In this document: positions 32,995-43,338 of the stretch, piece by piece
Layout of the letters: each line of letters starts with the position of its first letter
How positions within the stretch are numbered: position 1 is the first letter of the stretch
DNA from: Mycobacterium asiaticum
Lineage (GTDB): Bacteria; Actinomycetota; Actinomycetes; Mycobacteriales; Mycobacteriaceae
Direction: 5' to 3'
NCBI RefSeq assembly: GCF_001673315.1
Contig: NZ_LZLQ01000090.1
Location: 1 to 64,000 of the forward strand
Length of the DNA stretch: 64,000 bases
Made by a program: the position numbers and the translations under genes
The notes under the pieces: model-generated
What the model was told of the DNA's origin: nothing
The model's database searches: none
What the model saw: only the letters and a program-made list of their open reading frames with translations

Positions 32995-33698
32995 GACAGG
33001 TCGGCCAGTACGGTCTCGCCGCCGACGGCATGCTGTCCGACCGTTACCAGCGGCTCCGTGCCCGTCGGCAGGTAGGTGTCCAGCCGGGAGCCGAACCGGA
33101 TCAAGCCATAGGTTTCACCGATGGACAGCTTGTCGCCGATATGCGCCTGACACACGATGCGCCGGGCCAACAGTCCGGCGATCTGGACGACGATCACCTC
33201 CGCGCCGCTGGCGGTGCGTAGCCGCATGCTGGTGCGCTCGTTGGCCTCGCTGGCCTCGGGCAGGTCCGCCGACAGGAACTGTCCGGGACGATGCTGCACG
33301 GCAAGCACCTCACCGCTGACCGGTGCCCGCTGCACGTGCACATCGAGCAGCGACAGGAAGATGCTGACCCGGGGCAGCGGCGTGTCACCGAGGCCGAGTT
33401 CGGCGGGCGGCGCTGCGACATCGACCAGGGCGACCGTGCCGTCGGCCGGTGCAACCACCGCGGTGGGCCGGTTGGGCGGCACGCGCGTCGGGTGCCGGAA
33501 GAACCCGGCGCAGGCCCCCGCCGCCAACAGACCGGCTCGCCGCACCCACCGGCGGCGGTATCCCACGGCGGCCACGGCCAAGCCGGCGGAGACGAAAGGG
33601 ATCCCCGCCGGGTGCACCGGGGGAATGGTGGACCGCACCAACTCGAGCCAGTGTGCTGGACCATCGGAAGAACCAGGGCGTCGTGCCACGCGGGTCAT
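32991..33698 (-). CDS. psd: Phosphatidylserine decarboxylase Psd
   Basis: 235 aa from ATG 33698; GTG 33689 (232 aa) matches the M. tuberculosis start even better. Converts phosphatidylserine to phosphatidylethanolamine. Proenzyme self-cleavage site is [10 protein letters not shown] near the C-terminus, cutting between Gly and Ser to make the pyruvoyl group. Other signatures: [34 protein letters not shown]. It belongs to the short, membrane-attached archaetidylserine-like class, with an N-terminal hydrophobic stretch (about 20-55). Confidence 0.94.
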   Translation of the reverse strand: MTRVARRPGSSDGPAHWLELVRSTIPPVHPAGIPFVSAGLAVAAVGYRRRWVRRAGLLAAGACAGFFRHPTRVPPNRPTAVVAPADGTVALVDVAAPPAELGLGDTPLPRVSIFLSLLDVHVQRAPVSGEVLAVQHRPGQFLSADLPEASEANERTSMRLRTASGAEVIVVQIAGLLARRIVCQAHIGDKLSIGETYGLIRFGSRLDTYLPTGTEPLVTVGQHAVGGETVLADLS

Positions 33699-33864
33699 CT
33701 TACGGAAGGCCGCGCAACGGGGGTTCGTTCTGGCCCGCCCTGGGAACGCATAGAACTGATTTGCTTGGCTGAGGAGTCTGATTCCAATTCCGCCGGACGT
33801 TCTGGACGCGGCACGACTGCGCCGCGCGAAACTGGGTGTCACCGCCGTATTCGTCGCTCATGCT

Positions 33865-34971
33865 GTGGTGTTTTCGTCGTGGGCTGCGCACATTCCGCAG
33901 GTCAAGGCCCATTTAGGGTTGTCGGACGCGGCGCTGGGCACGGCCTTGTTCGGTGCGCCGCTGGGGTCGGTGCTGGCAACGGTGGGTTGCCATTGGGCGC
34001 TGCCGCGCTGGGGTAGTCACCGAGTGGTGCCCGTCATGGTGGCGGGTTACGCCTTCGCTGGGATGACAGTCGGCCTGGCTCCATCCGGCCGATGGCTGTT
34101 CGCGGCGCTCGCGCTCTGGGGAACGTTCCAAGGTGGTCTGGACGTCGCGATGAACACCCAGGCCGGGACGGTCGAGCGCGTCGCGCACCGCCCGATCATG
34201 GCGCGCTTCCACGGCATGTGGAGCGTGGGAGCCCTACTCGGAGCGACCATCGGAGCGGCCTGCGTGAGCGTCGGCATCGGCTTGGCGCCGCAGTTGACGG
34301 TGCTTGGAGTGGTGGTGCTGATCGTCGGGGCCGCGTTGACCCGGGGCCTGATGGCCGACGAGGCCGCCCCCACCGGGTCCGATGCCGACGGGCGCGGGCG
34401 TAGCTGGATGAACCGGACGGTGGCGATCCTGGCAGCGGTGGCGTTCGCGTCATTCCTGTGCGAGGGTGCGGCCGCCGACTGGTCGGCGATCTATGTGCAC
34501 GACGTGGTCGGCGCCGCAGCAGGCATTGCCGGCCTGAGCTACGCGGCCTACACCCTGGCGATGGTGATCGTTCGTTTTGGTGCCATGCGACTGCATTCGC
34601 GGGTTCCCGCACGCCGGTTGCTTCCGACGCTCGCGGTGATCGCCGCCGTAGGCATGAGCGTGACGCTGGCGACCGCCAACCCCCTGCTGAGTGTGATCGG
34701 GTTCGCCAGCCTGGGCGCCGGCGTTGCGCTGCTGGTGCCGACCGCGTTCAGTGCCGCCTACTCAGCCGGCAGGCGCGGTTCGGCCATTGCGATCGTCGCC
34801 GCAACCGGTTGGCTGGGCTACCTGCTGTCGCCGCCGCTGATCGGACACCTGGCGCAGTTGATCGGACTGAGCGGGGCGCTGGTGGGCATTCCGGTGGTGA
34901 TCCTGGTCGCCGCGGTCGCGATCGCCGGCAGCCGGGCTTTCGACGCGGCCGACGAATTCCACCGGGATTAA
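33865..34971 (+). CDS. MFS transporter, YbjJ-like
   Basis: 368 aa from GTG 33865, but the protein homology clearly extends upstream: codons from about 33799 read [23 protein letters not shown], which forms the first half of the first membrane segment and the usual N-terminal arm. In that frame a GAGGAG at 33771-33776 is followed by ATT codons at 33781 and 33787, and no ATG, GTG or TTG. About 12 membrane segments in all. Substrate unknown; the family includes sugar and drug exporters. The 3' end overlaps moeA2 by four bases. Confidence 0.83.
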   Translation: MVFSSWAAHIPQVKAHLGLSDAALGTALFGAPLGSVLATVGCHWALPRWGSHRVVPVMVAGYAFAGMTVGLAPSGRWLFAALALWGTFQGGLDVAMNTQAGTVERVAHRPIMARFHGMWSVGALLGATIGAACVSVGIGLAPQLTVLGVVVLIVGAALTRGLMADEAAPTGSDADGRGRSWMNRTVAILAAVAFASFLCEGAAADWSAIYVHDVVGAAAGIAGLSYAAYTLAMVIVRFGAMRLHSRVPARRLLPTLAVIAAVGMSVTLATANPLLSVIGFASLGAGVALLVPTAFSAAYSAGRRGSAIAIVAATGWLGYLLSPPLIGHLAQLIGLSGALVGIPVVILVAAVAIAGSRAFDAADEFHRD

Positions 34972-36173
34972 CTCAGATCCCACACCGTCATCGGCGACCC
35001 GGCCGGCACTTCCACCACGTCCTCGGGGATGTCCAGCAGCGCGTTGGCCTGCGCCAGCCAGCGCAGATGGTGCGAGGCCGGTGGACCGTAGCTGGTGACA
35101 TGGCCGGTGGCCGCGTCGAGCACGGCACGACGGAACTGGCGCTTTCCCCGGGGCGAGGTCACCGACTCGGTGAGCAGCGCCGTCCGCTGCGGCCGCTGTG
35201 GGTCGGGCAGGCCCATCGCGTTGCGCAGCGCGGGCCGGATGAACACCTCGAACGACACCAGCGCGCTCACCGGGTTGCCGGGCAGGGTGACGATCGGGAT
35301 GCCGGCCACCAGTCCTAGGCCCTGCGGCATGCCCGGCTGCATCGCCACCTTGACGAACTGCACCCCCTGGTCGCCGTCTCGGCCGAACGCGTCCTTGACC
35401 ACCTCGTAGGCGCCGGCACTGACGCCGCCGCTGGTGATGATCAGGTCGGACTCGCCCGCGTACCGGTCCAGTACGGCGCTGAATTGCGCGACGTCGTCGC
35501 CCGCGGTGGGCGTGGCGACTACGTCGGCGCCGGCCTCGCGGGCGGCGCCCGCCAGCATGATGGCATTCGATTCGTAGATCTGCCCCGGCTGCAGCGGGGT
35601 GCCCGGTGATACCAGTTCCGATCCGGTCGAGATCACCAGCACCCGCTGCCGCGGTAACACCGGCAGGGCGCCCAGACCCAGGGCGGCCACCAGTCCCAGC
35701 GTCGCGGGCGTCACCGCTTGCCCGGCGCGCAGCACGGTGGCGCCGGCGGCGACGTCCTCACCGGCACGACGGATGTGTTTGCCCGGTTCGGCATGCTGGC
35801 GGATCTGCACCGAGGCCAGTCCGCCGTCGGTGGCCTCGACGGGCACGATGCCCGTCGCACCAGCAGGCAGCGGCGCGCCGGTCATGATTCGGTGGGCGGT
35901 CCCGGGCTGCAAGTGCAGGGGGTCGGTGCGGCCCGCCGGGATGTCCTCGGTGACCGGCAGAACCACCGGACGCTCGGGTGTGGCGGTGGCGGTGTCCTCG
36001 GCGCGCACCGCGTAACCGTCCATCGCCGAGTTGTCGAACACCGGCAGCGCCAGCGGCGCGACAATGTCTTCGGCCAGCGCCAGCCCCAGGGCGTCCGCGA
36101 GGGCAACTGCGACGGCGGGACGCCGCTGGATCATCTCGGCGACGATGCGCTGGTGTTCGGTGACGGATCGCAT
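34968..36173 (-). CDS. moeA2: Molybdopterin molybdotransferase MoeA2
   Basis: 401 aa. Inserts molybdate into adenylated molybdopterin. Family marks: DNSAMDGYAVRAED near residue 45, GTAHRIMTGAPLP, PVEATDGG, IRQHAEPGKHIRRAGEDV, ISTGSELVSPG, ITSGGVSAGAYEVVKDAF, and LPGNPVSALVSFEVFIRP. All four domains are present. Matches the Rv0438c position. One base separates its ATG from the upstream SDR stop, so the two are coupled. The end overlaps the convergent MFS gene. Confidence 0.94.
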   Translation of the reverse strand: MRSVTEHQRIVAEMIQRRPAVAVALADALGLALAEDIVAPLALPVFDNSAMDGYAVRAEDTATATPERPVVLPVTEDIPAGRTDPLHLQPGTAHRIMTGAPLPAGATGIVPVEATDGGLASVQIRQHAEPGKHIRRAGEDVAAGATVLRAGQAVTPATLGLVAALGLGALPVLPRQRVLVISTGSELVSPGTPLQPGQIYESNAIMLAGAAREAGADVVATPTAGDDVAQFSAVLDRYAGESDLIITSGGVSAGAYEVVKDAFGRDGDQGVQFVKVAMQPGMPQGLGLVAGIPIVTLPGNPVSALVSFEVFIRPALRNAMGLPDPQRPQRTALLTESVTSPRGKRQFRRAVLDAATGHVTSYGPPASHHLRWLAQANALLDIPEDVVEVPAGSPMTVWDLS

Positions 36174-36174
36174 A

Positions 36175-37134
36175 TCAAACAGGAAACTCGACGCCGGTGA
36201 GCTCTTCGGAGACGGCCCACAACCGGCGCTGCAGATCCGCGTCGTGCGACTGATCGCTGGATTGGACCACCTTGGGATGCCCGCGTTGTTCGCCGAGGCC
36301 GTCCGGACCGTAGTACTGCGCGCCCTCGACAGCAGGGTCGGTGGCCGCCCGTAGCGTCGGCCATGCGCCGCTTTCGGGACCCTGGAACAGCACCGGTGCC
36401 AGCACGGCCTTGATCGGCGCGAAAATCCTGGGCAGGTTGCGGGCCAGTTCTGTGTTGGAACCGCCGGGGTGTGCGGCGACGGCGACCGTGGGCGCCGCCG
36501 CTTCGGCTAACCGGCGCTGCAGTTCGTAGGTGAAAAGCAGGTTGGCGAGCTTGGATTGACCGTAGGCGCCGACCCGGCTGTAGCTGTGTTCCCACTGCAG
36601 GTCGTCGAAGTGGATGGCGGCCCACATCCGGTGGGCGAGGCTGCTGACCGTGACCACCCGGGATCCGCGGACCGGCAACAGGTGATCCAGCAGTAGACCC
36701 GTCAACGCGAAGTGGCCGAGATGATTGGTGCCGAATTGCAGCTCGAAGCCGTCCGCGGTGACTCCCTTGGGTGTCCACATCACCCCGGCGTTGTTGATCA
36801 GCAGGTCGATCCGCGGATAACGGCCGCGCAGCGCGTCGGCGGCACTACGCACCGAAGCCAACGAGCCCAGGTCGAGTTCCTGCAGCGTCACGTCTACATC
36901 GATGGACTTGCGGCCCGCGGCGGCGACGATGCGGGCCAGCGCCGCGTTGCCTTTTTCCAGGTTGCGGACCGCCAGCACCACGTGCGCCCCGCGAAACGCA
37001 AGTTCAGCGGCGGTGTAATAGCCGATTCCGGTATTGGCGCCGGTGACGACGACGGTGCGGCCGGTCTGGTCGGGGATGTCGGCGACCGCCCATTTGTGGT
37101 CGCTTTTGTGGTCTTTGTGGTCGTGAAAGGCCAT
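36175..37134 (-). CDS. Short-chain dehydrogenase/reductase (Rv0439c-like)
   Basis: 319 aa. Classical extended SDR of the retinol-dehydrogenase-like type: TGANTGIG nucleotide loop near residue 31, NNAG at about 115, Ser in VVTVSSLAHR, and the YGQSKLANLLF catalytic Tyr-Lys. An N-terminal His/Lys/Asp-rich extension (HDHKDHKSDHK) precedes the Rossmann fold and might bind metal. Upstream of moeA2 with one base between. Substrate unknown. Confidence 0.9.
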   Translation of the reverse strand: MAFHDHKDHKSDHKWAVADIPDQTGRTVVVTGANTGIGYYTAAELAFRGAHVVLAVRNLEKGNAALARIVAAAGRKSIDVDVTLQELDLGSLASVRSAADALRGRYPRIDLLINNAGVMWTPKGVTADGFELQFGTNHLGHFALTGLLLDHLLPVRGSRVVTVSSLAHRMWAAIHFDDLQWEHSYSRVGAYGQSKLANLLFTYELQRRLAEAAAPTVAVAAHPGGSNTELARNLPRIFAPIKAVLAPVLFQGPESGAWPTLRAATDPAVEGAQYYGPDGLGEQRGHPKVVQSSDQSHDADLQRRLWAVSEELTGVEFPV

Positions 37135-37209
37135 GGCCCGAACATACTCAAGCGCGGAAGGGTCTCCTGCCCGGGCGCGTGCGCCGGCAGAGGTAATGGC
37201 CGCGAAATT

Positions 37210-38280
37210 TCACGCGGTCTTCTGGTCGGCGCCGCTCAATACCTTGCGTAGCCAGCTGATGATCATCGGCACCACTTCGGGGGCCTTGCTCATTGCGACG
37301 TGTCCGGTGCCCTCCATCAGATGGACCTCGGTGTTCGGGCGGCCCTGGAAAACCAGCGTGTCCGACTGGGGGACGAAGTAGTCATCGGCGCCGTTGATCA
37401 CCAGCATCGCCGAATTCCGTTGCTGCTCAAGCAGGTCGCGCCGGCTCAGGCGCGCCAGTCCGGCACTGAGTTCGGCCACGGTGGGCGAGTGGTCCCAGTG
37501 CATGGCGTTGCCCACGATGTCGTGCATGCCGAACGGCAGGTTCCTGGCGTGCTCGGGTTCGAACGAATCGACCACCGGTCCGCCCAGATCGACCGCGGCG
37601 TCGACCAAGCCGGCCAGGCCGGACATTGCGGCGAAGTTCCCACCGAACGAGACGCCCAGGTGGGCGACGTGGCCGTCACCCAGCGAGCGGGCGTAGTCAG
37701 CGATTCCGGCGATCACGTCGTCGGCGTGCTCGTCGAGCGGGATCGCCGTCTCACCCGTGCCCGGGTGGTCGAAGGCCAGCGTCGTCACGTCTGCGTTGAG
37801 AGTGAACCCCACCCACCACGGATGGATGTCCATCTTCCAGGTGTCCACCCCGCCGCTGGCGATCAACACTGGCCGGGCCGCGTAGTCACCGTCGACCGAG
37901 TACAGGTGCACCGGCACCTCGACCGTGCCGCCCCGGTATCCGACTGTGATGTTGCGGCGCTCGAAGACCACCGGGAAATCCTTGGATGCCAGCTCGAACT
38001 GCTCAACCTGGTTCCGCATGGCACGCACGCGTGCCTCGTCCGTGAGGCAGGGAAACTTGGCGCAGCCGTAGGTCAGTGACGCCAGGTAGTGGTCGCCGCG
38101 CTCGGCGTATTCCTGAGCAAGCTTGGACCATTCATATGGCCAGCCGCCGGGGGCATCGATCCACATATCGGTGGTCGCTGCGCGGACTCGTTCGATGTCG
38201 GCGAGCGGAATGCCGAATTTCTCGAATTGGTGGGTGCGGTCGATGAACATCTCGGCGGCGTCGATGTCATAGGTGTACAT
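37210..38280 (-). CDS. Alpha/beta hydrolase, FrsA/DUF1100-like
   Basis: 356 aa. The N-terminal helical cap (about 1-110: DIDAAEMFIDRTHQFEKFGIPLADIERV) is followed by an alpha/beta hydrolase domain: FDHPGTGET, nucleophile GVSFGGN near residue 215, Asp in INGADDYFVP, His in GTGHVAM. Esterase-like (FrsA family). It lies 6 bp after a flavin monooxygenase gene and is probably its partner: hydrolysis of a product such as a ring-cleaved ester or lactone is an inference. Not in M. tuberculosis at this place, to my knowledge. Confidence 0.88.
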   Translation of the reverse strand: MYTYDIDAAEMFIDRTHQFEKFGIPLADIERVRAATTDMWIDAPGGWPYEWSKLAQEYAERGDHYLASLTYGCAKFPCLTDEARVRAMRNQVEQFELASKDFPVVFERRNITVGYRGGTVEVPVHLYSVDGDYAARPVLIASGGVDTWKMDIHPWWVGFTLNADVTTLAFDHPGTGETAIPLDEHADDVIAGIADYARSLGDGHVAHLGVSFGGNFAAMSGLAGLVDAAVDLGGPVVDSFEPEHARNLPFGMHDIVGNAMHWDHSPTVAELSAGLARLSRRDLLEQQRNSAMLVINGADDYFVPQSDTLVFQGRPNTEVHLMEGTGHVAMSKAPEVVPMIISWLRKVLSGADQKTA

Positions 38281-38286
38281 GGCTGT

Positions 38287-39837
38287 TCAGCTCCTGAGCG
38301 CGTTGAAGTATCCGGCGATGGTGGTGGTGTCGTCGAGGGAGGAAACGGCACCGAGGTAGCCGTCCGGGCGGATCACGACCCGCCCGCCGTCAGTGAGGCC
38401 GAACCGCTGGGCCACCACTGCCTCGGGATCGGTGATGACGTTGTCGTAACCGGCGGCCGGTCCGTCGCTGCCGGTCACCAGCACCTGGGTGTGACCGACG
38501 CCTGCGGCTGCCGGAGCGACCCAACCCGAGGCGACAGTGAGAACCACGTGACCGGTGTGCTGTACGGCGACCAGTTGTTTTTGCACCGCCGCGTCGGGCA
38601 CCGGTGGCAGATGTTGGCCGGCAGCGATTTTGGCGCGGCGCGGGCGCCGGCCCACCGCAAGAGGGCTGTTGCGGTAGACGAGATTGGTTTCCTCGGCCGT
38701 GTTCGCCATGGCTCGGCGCGCCGCAGGGACATGGGACACCAATTGCACGACTGTGTTGCGAACCCGGCTCGCCAGACCGGACAGGGTGCCGGCCCTGGTC
38801 AGGCGATCGGTGAAGGCAATGACGCTGTCGGCGACCGGAAGGCGCTCGGCCTCATAGCTGTCCAACAGGGTGTCACCGGCTTCCCCGGCGATCACCGCGG
38901 CCAGTTTCCACGCCAGGTTGAACGCGTCCTGCATGCCGGTGTTCATGCCCTGGCCACCTGCCGGGCTGTGAATGTGAGCGGCGTCGCCGGCCAGGAAGAC
39001 CCGACCCCAGCGGTACGCCGGCACTCGCGCATGACGGATCTCGAAACTGGTCAGCCAGTGTGACCGCGTTATGCGAATGCCCCCGATCCGCCGGTCGATG
39101 ACGGCCTGCAGTGCTTCCTGGGTCGCATCGATCGGCGTGCCGGGCGCGACGTGCACCTGGGCGAGGAACCGCATCCGGCCGGCCAGCATCGGCAGCACCA
39201 CCACCGGCCCGTCGGGTGAGAAGAAGGTGTGCATGGACTCCATGTCCAGCTGGTGCTCGGCGTCGACGTCGCCGAGCAGGAAGCGTTCACCTTCGAAGCG
39301 GCCCTCGAGTTTGGTACCGACCAGCCGGCGCACCGCGCTGTGTCCGCCGTCGGCTCCGATCACCCAGGCTGCGCGGACCTGCTCGGTTGACCCGTCCGGG
39401 TGCTGCAGCGTGACGTGCGCTGCCTGATCCTGCTGGGCCAGTGCGATGAGTTCGACGCCGCGCTCGACGGTCACCCCCAACGACTGCAGGTGCTCGTCAA
39501 GCACTGCCTCGGTCTCCGTCTGAGCGGTGGTCAAGGTGAAGGGGAACGCGCCGTCAACCCCGCCCAGCGGGACCCGGAAGAGCCTGCGGTTCCCGGCGTA
39601 GAGCTGCATTGCGGTGGCCTTGATGCCGGTGCTCATCAACTTGTCGACGATGCCCATCCGGTCGAACATGTCGAGGCTGCGGGCGTGTACCGCGATGGCC
39701 CGGGACTGGTCCGTGGGCCGCGCGAGCTTGTCGATCACCCGCACGGACACACCGCGCCGCGCGAGTTCACAACCGGCGACCAGGCCGACCGGTCCGGCGC
39801 CTACCACCAGGACTTCGGGGGTTCGGGAGGTGTTCAT
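38287..39837 (-). CDS. FAD-dependent aromatic hydroxylase (class A monooxygenase)
   Basis: 516 aa from ATG 39837 with GGAAG upstream. Group A flavoprotein: FAD loop VVGAGPVGLVAGCELARRG at the N-terminus, the DG region VIGADGGHSAVRRL near residue 150, and the second FAD motif FLAGDAAHIHSPAGGQGMN near residue 275. The C-terminal 110 residues form a thioredoxin-like domain as in phenol hydroxylases and rifampicin or tetracycline monooxygenases. Activity: NAD(P)H-dependent hydroxylation of an aromatic or polyketide substrate. First gene of a divergent unit facing a TetR regulator with repeated operator-like sites. Confidence 0.92.
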   Translation of the reverse strand: MNTSRTPEVLVVGAGPVGLVAGCELARRGVSVRVIDKLARPTDQSRAIAVHARSLDMFDRMGIVDKLMSTGIKATAMQLYAGNRRLFRVPLGGVDGAFPFTLTTAQTETEAVLDEHLQSLGVTVERGVELIALAQQDQAAHVTLQHPDGSTEQVRAAWVIGADGGHSAVRRLVGTKLEGRFEGERFLLGDVDAEHQLDMESMHTFFSPDGPVVVLPMLAGRMRFLAQVHVAPGTPIDATQEALQAVIDRRIGGIRITRSHWLTSFEIRHARVPAYRWGRVFLAGDAAHIHSPAGGQGMNTGMQDAFNLAWKLAAVIAGEAGDTLLDSYEAERLPVADSVIAFTDRLTRAGTLSGLASRVRNTVVQLVSHVPAARRAMANTAEETNLVYRNSPLAVGRRPRRAKIAAGQHLPPVPDAAVQKQLVAVQHTGHVVLTVASGWVAPAAAGVGHTQVLVTGSDGPAAGYDNVITDPEAVVAQRFGLTDGGRVVIRPDGYLGAVSSLDDTTTIAGYFNALRS

Positions 39838-39853
39838 CGAGGTGGCTTCCTTT

Positions 39854-39938
39854 TCACGCTGTGTTGAAACTCTGGCGAGTCTCACGCTACGTTGAAACTA
39901 GTCTCAACACAAGAAGAATTTCACGCTATGATGAAACT
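39854..39938. promoter_or_regulatory. Three direct repeats plus palindrome (probable TetR operators)
   Basis: Three copies of TCACGCTnnGnTGAAACT lie at 39854-39871, 39882-39899 and 39921-39938. The second leads into an 18-bp near-perfect palindrome at 39891-39908, GTTGAAACTAGTCTCAAC (one mismatched pair). They fill the region between the monooxygenase start (39837) and the TetR start (39958), the expected place for autoregulated operators. Confidence 0.8.
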
Positions 39939-39957
39939 CGTGCCAAGGGAGTCGGTT

Positions 39958-40596
39958 ATGCCTGGTCCCCGTGACGAACGGGGCGTGTTGTCGGCCCGCA
40001 TAGTCGCCGCCGCGCGGGACGAGTTCGCGCAGAACGGCTGGGCAGGGACCACCATCCGGGCGGTTGCACGCGTCGCCGACGTCGACCCTGCGCTGGTCTA
40101 CCACTACTTCGGGTCAAAAAAAGGGCTGCTCGACGCCGCGACGAACCCACCCCAGAAATTTCTGGAAAACGTCGCCAAGGTCTGGACCACGCCCACCGAA
40201 CAGCTCGGCAGGGCCCTCGTGGAAGTGTTGCTGGCCAATTGGGCCGACGAGGAGATCGGGCCCACACTTAGGGCCATCATGCAAACCGCCGCGCACGAGC
40301 AGACCACCCGGGAGAAGTTGGGGCGCGTGGTGGCGAGCAGCCTGATGGGTGTCTCGCACATCGGCAGCGACGAGCGCGATCGCCTGGTGCGAAGTGGCCT
40401 CATCTCATCGCAGATGATGGGCTTCGGCCTGATGCGCTACATCTGGAAGATCGAACCGATTGCCTCGATGAGCGAGGAGGAGGTAATAGCTGCGATGGGT
40501 CCTAATCTGCAGCGCTACGTCGACGGCGACCTGACACCGCCCGGTTCTCCATGGTCGCCACCCCCCTTTCTTGCACTCGGCATAGGCGAGTGCTAA
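39958..40596 (+). CDS. TetR-family regulator of the monooxygenase cassette
   Basis: 212 aa from ATG 39958 with AAGGGAG 7 bases ahead; earlier ATG codons at 39928 and 39931 lie inside the third operator-like repeat and lack such a site. HTH: TTIRAVARVADVDPALVYHYFGSKKGLL. The C-terminal domain looks like the TetR_C family with QTAAHEQTTREKL. Divergent from the monooxygenase/hydrolase pair. The last seven codons and the stop (ALGIGEC, TAA) are encoded by the first groEL2 CIRCE element, so the gene end was fixed by the operator sequence. Confidence 0.9.
   Translation: MPGPRDERGVLSARIVAAARDEFAQNGWAGTTIRAVARVADVDPALVYHYFGSKKGLLDAATNPPQKFLENVAKVWTTPTEQLGRALVEVLLANWADEEIGPTLRAIMQTAAHEQTTREKLGRVVASSLMGVSHIGSDERDRLVRSGLISSQMMGFGLMRYIWKIEPIASMSEEEVIAAMGPNLQRYVDGDLTPPGSPWSPPPFLALGIGEC
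40571..40596 (+). promoter_or_regulatory. CIRCE element 1 (HrcA operator) of groEL2
   Basis: GCACTC (40573-40578), 9-bp spacer, GAGTGC (40588-40593) followed by TAA: the CIRCE inverted repeat bound by HrcA. It overlaps the end of the TetR coding sequence, including its stop codon. Confidence 0.92.
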
Positions 40597-40604
40597 GAAT
40601 GAGT

Positions 40605-40630
40605 TTGGCACTCGCGACCGGCGAGTGCTA
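40605..40630 (+). promoter_or_regulatory. CIRCE element 2 (HrcA operator) of groEL2
   Basis: GCACTC (40608-40613), 9-bp spacer, GAGTGC (40623-40628), then TA. Second CIRCE copy, 35 bp from the first (start to start). Two CIRCE sites upstream of groEL2 are consistent with HrcA control of this heat-shock gene in mycobacteria. Confidence 0.92.
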
Positions 40631-40694
40631 GGTCGGGACGGTGAGGCCAGTCTGGTCGTCCGTCGCGGGCACTGCGCCCGGCCAGCGTAAGTAA

Positions 40695-42371
<1,677 letters not shown>

Positions 42372-42382
42372 GTCTGTACGAG

Positions 42383-42416
42383 AAAGCCCGGCTCCCTTGT
42401 GGGGCCGGGCTTTTTC
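42383..42416 (+). terminator. Intrinsic terminator of groEL2
   Basis: Perfect 10-bp stem AAAGCCCGGC (42383-42392) and GCCGGGCTTT (42404-42413), loop extended by a CCC/GGG inner pair, followed by TTTTT. Canonical Rho-independent terminator, 12 bp after the stop. Confidence 0.92.
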
Positions 42417-42438
42417 GTGCTTGTCGCGCCGCGCGCGC

Positions 42439-42489
42439 CGAACGTGACGCTAGCCGCACGTTCGACGCCGAGCGTGACGCTAGCGTCAC
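42439..42489. repeat. Composite palindromic repeat between groEL2 and SDR
   Basis: Contains the 12-bp direct repeat CGTGACGCTAGC at 42443 and 42473 (30-bp period), an 8-bp inverted repeat CGAACGTG / CACGTTCG around the first copy (42439-42446, 42457-42464), and at 42474-42489 the perfect 16-bp palindrome GTGACGCTAGCGTCAC. The layout resembles a short dispersed extragenic palindrome. It ends 25 bp before the SDR start. Confidence 0.85.
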
Positions 42490-42513
42490 AGTCGGCGTGC
42501 GTAGGGTTGAGAA

Positions 42514-43338
42514 ATGGCCCTCCCGCCTCCCGCACCGACCAGCACCGCCATCGTCACCGGAGCGTCGTCGGGCATCGGTGCCGACATCGCGCGGGAGCTG
42601 GCCCAGCGCGGGTACGGCCTCACGCTGGTGGCCCGGCGCGAGGACCGGCTCCGAGCCTTGGCGGACGAACTTGCCAAGGATGTCCGCGTCGAGGTGATCG
42701 CCGGTGATGTCGGGGACGCGGCAGCCCGTGCGGCCCTGTTCGACGAGACCGGGCGCCGTGGTCTGACCGTCGACATCCTGGTCAACAACGCCGGCGTCGG
42801 CACCATCGGATCGGTGACCAAGGTCGACGTCGCGGACGAGGTCGCGCAGGTGCGGGTGAACGTGGAGGCGGTCATCGACCTGTCAACGCGCGCCGTTCAG
42901 CAGATGGTGCCGCGCGGCCGCGGGGCGATCCTCAACGTCGGTTCCACCGCGGGATACCACCCCTTCCCGGGGCAGGCCGGCTACGCCGCCACCAAAGCAT
43001 TCGTGAAGTCGTACACCGAGGGGCTGCGCGGCGAACTCGCCGGCACCGGCGTCACCGTGGCGCTGTTGGTACCCGGACCGGTACGCACCGAGTTCCTGAA
43101 GAGCGCGGGCATGGACGAGCGGACCTTCGCGGCCGCCTTCCCGAAGTTCCTGTGGAAACCGTCCCGTGAGGTCGCGCGCACCGGCATCGAAGCGCTGGCC
43201 GGCGATCGCGGCACGGTCATCGCCGGTATCCCGAATGTGGTCAGCACCCGACTGTTTCAGTTCATGCCGCGACGGCTGCTGCTGCCGCTGCTGAAGAGTC
43301 AGCACCCCGGTCTGAAGAGGGACCTGTCAGTGAGTTGA
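42514..43338 (+). CDS. Short-chain dehydrogenase/reductase
   Basis: 274 aa classical SDR: TGASSGIG near residue 15, NNAGVGTIG near 92, Ser in LNVGSTAGYHP, and YAATKAFVKSYTE with catalytic Tyr and Lys. The SDR resembles DltE/YqjQ-like dehydrogenases. Its C-terminal arm (FPKFLWKPSREVARTGIEAL, FMPRRLLLPLLK) suggests membrane attachment. Convergent with the CMD-family gene, overlapping by 12 bp. Not at this place in M. tuberculosis by my memory. Substrate unknown. Confidence 0.88.
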   Translation: MALPPPAPTSTAIVTGASSGIGADIARELAQRGYGLTLVARREDRLRALADELAKDVRVEVIAGDVGDAAARAALFDETGRRGLTVDILVNNAGVGTIGSVTKVDVADEVAQVRVNVEAVIDLSTRAVQQMVPRGRGAILNVGSTAGYHPFPGQAGYAATKAFVKSYTEGLRGELAGTGVTVALLVPGPVRTEFLKSAGMDERTFAAAFPKFLWKPSREVARTGIEALAGDRGTVIAGIPNVVSTRLFQFMPRRLLLPLLKSQHPGLKRDLSVS

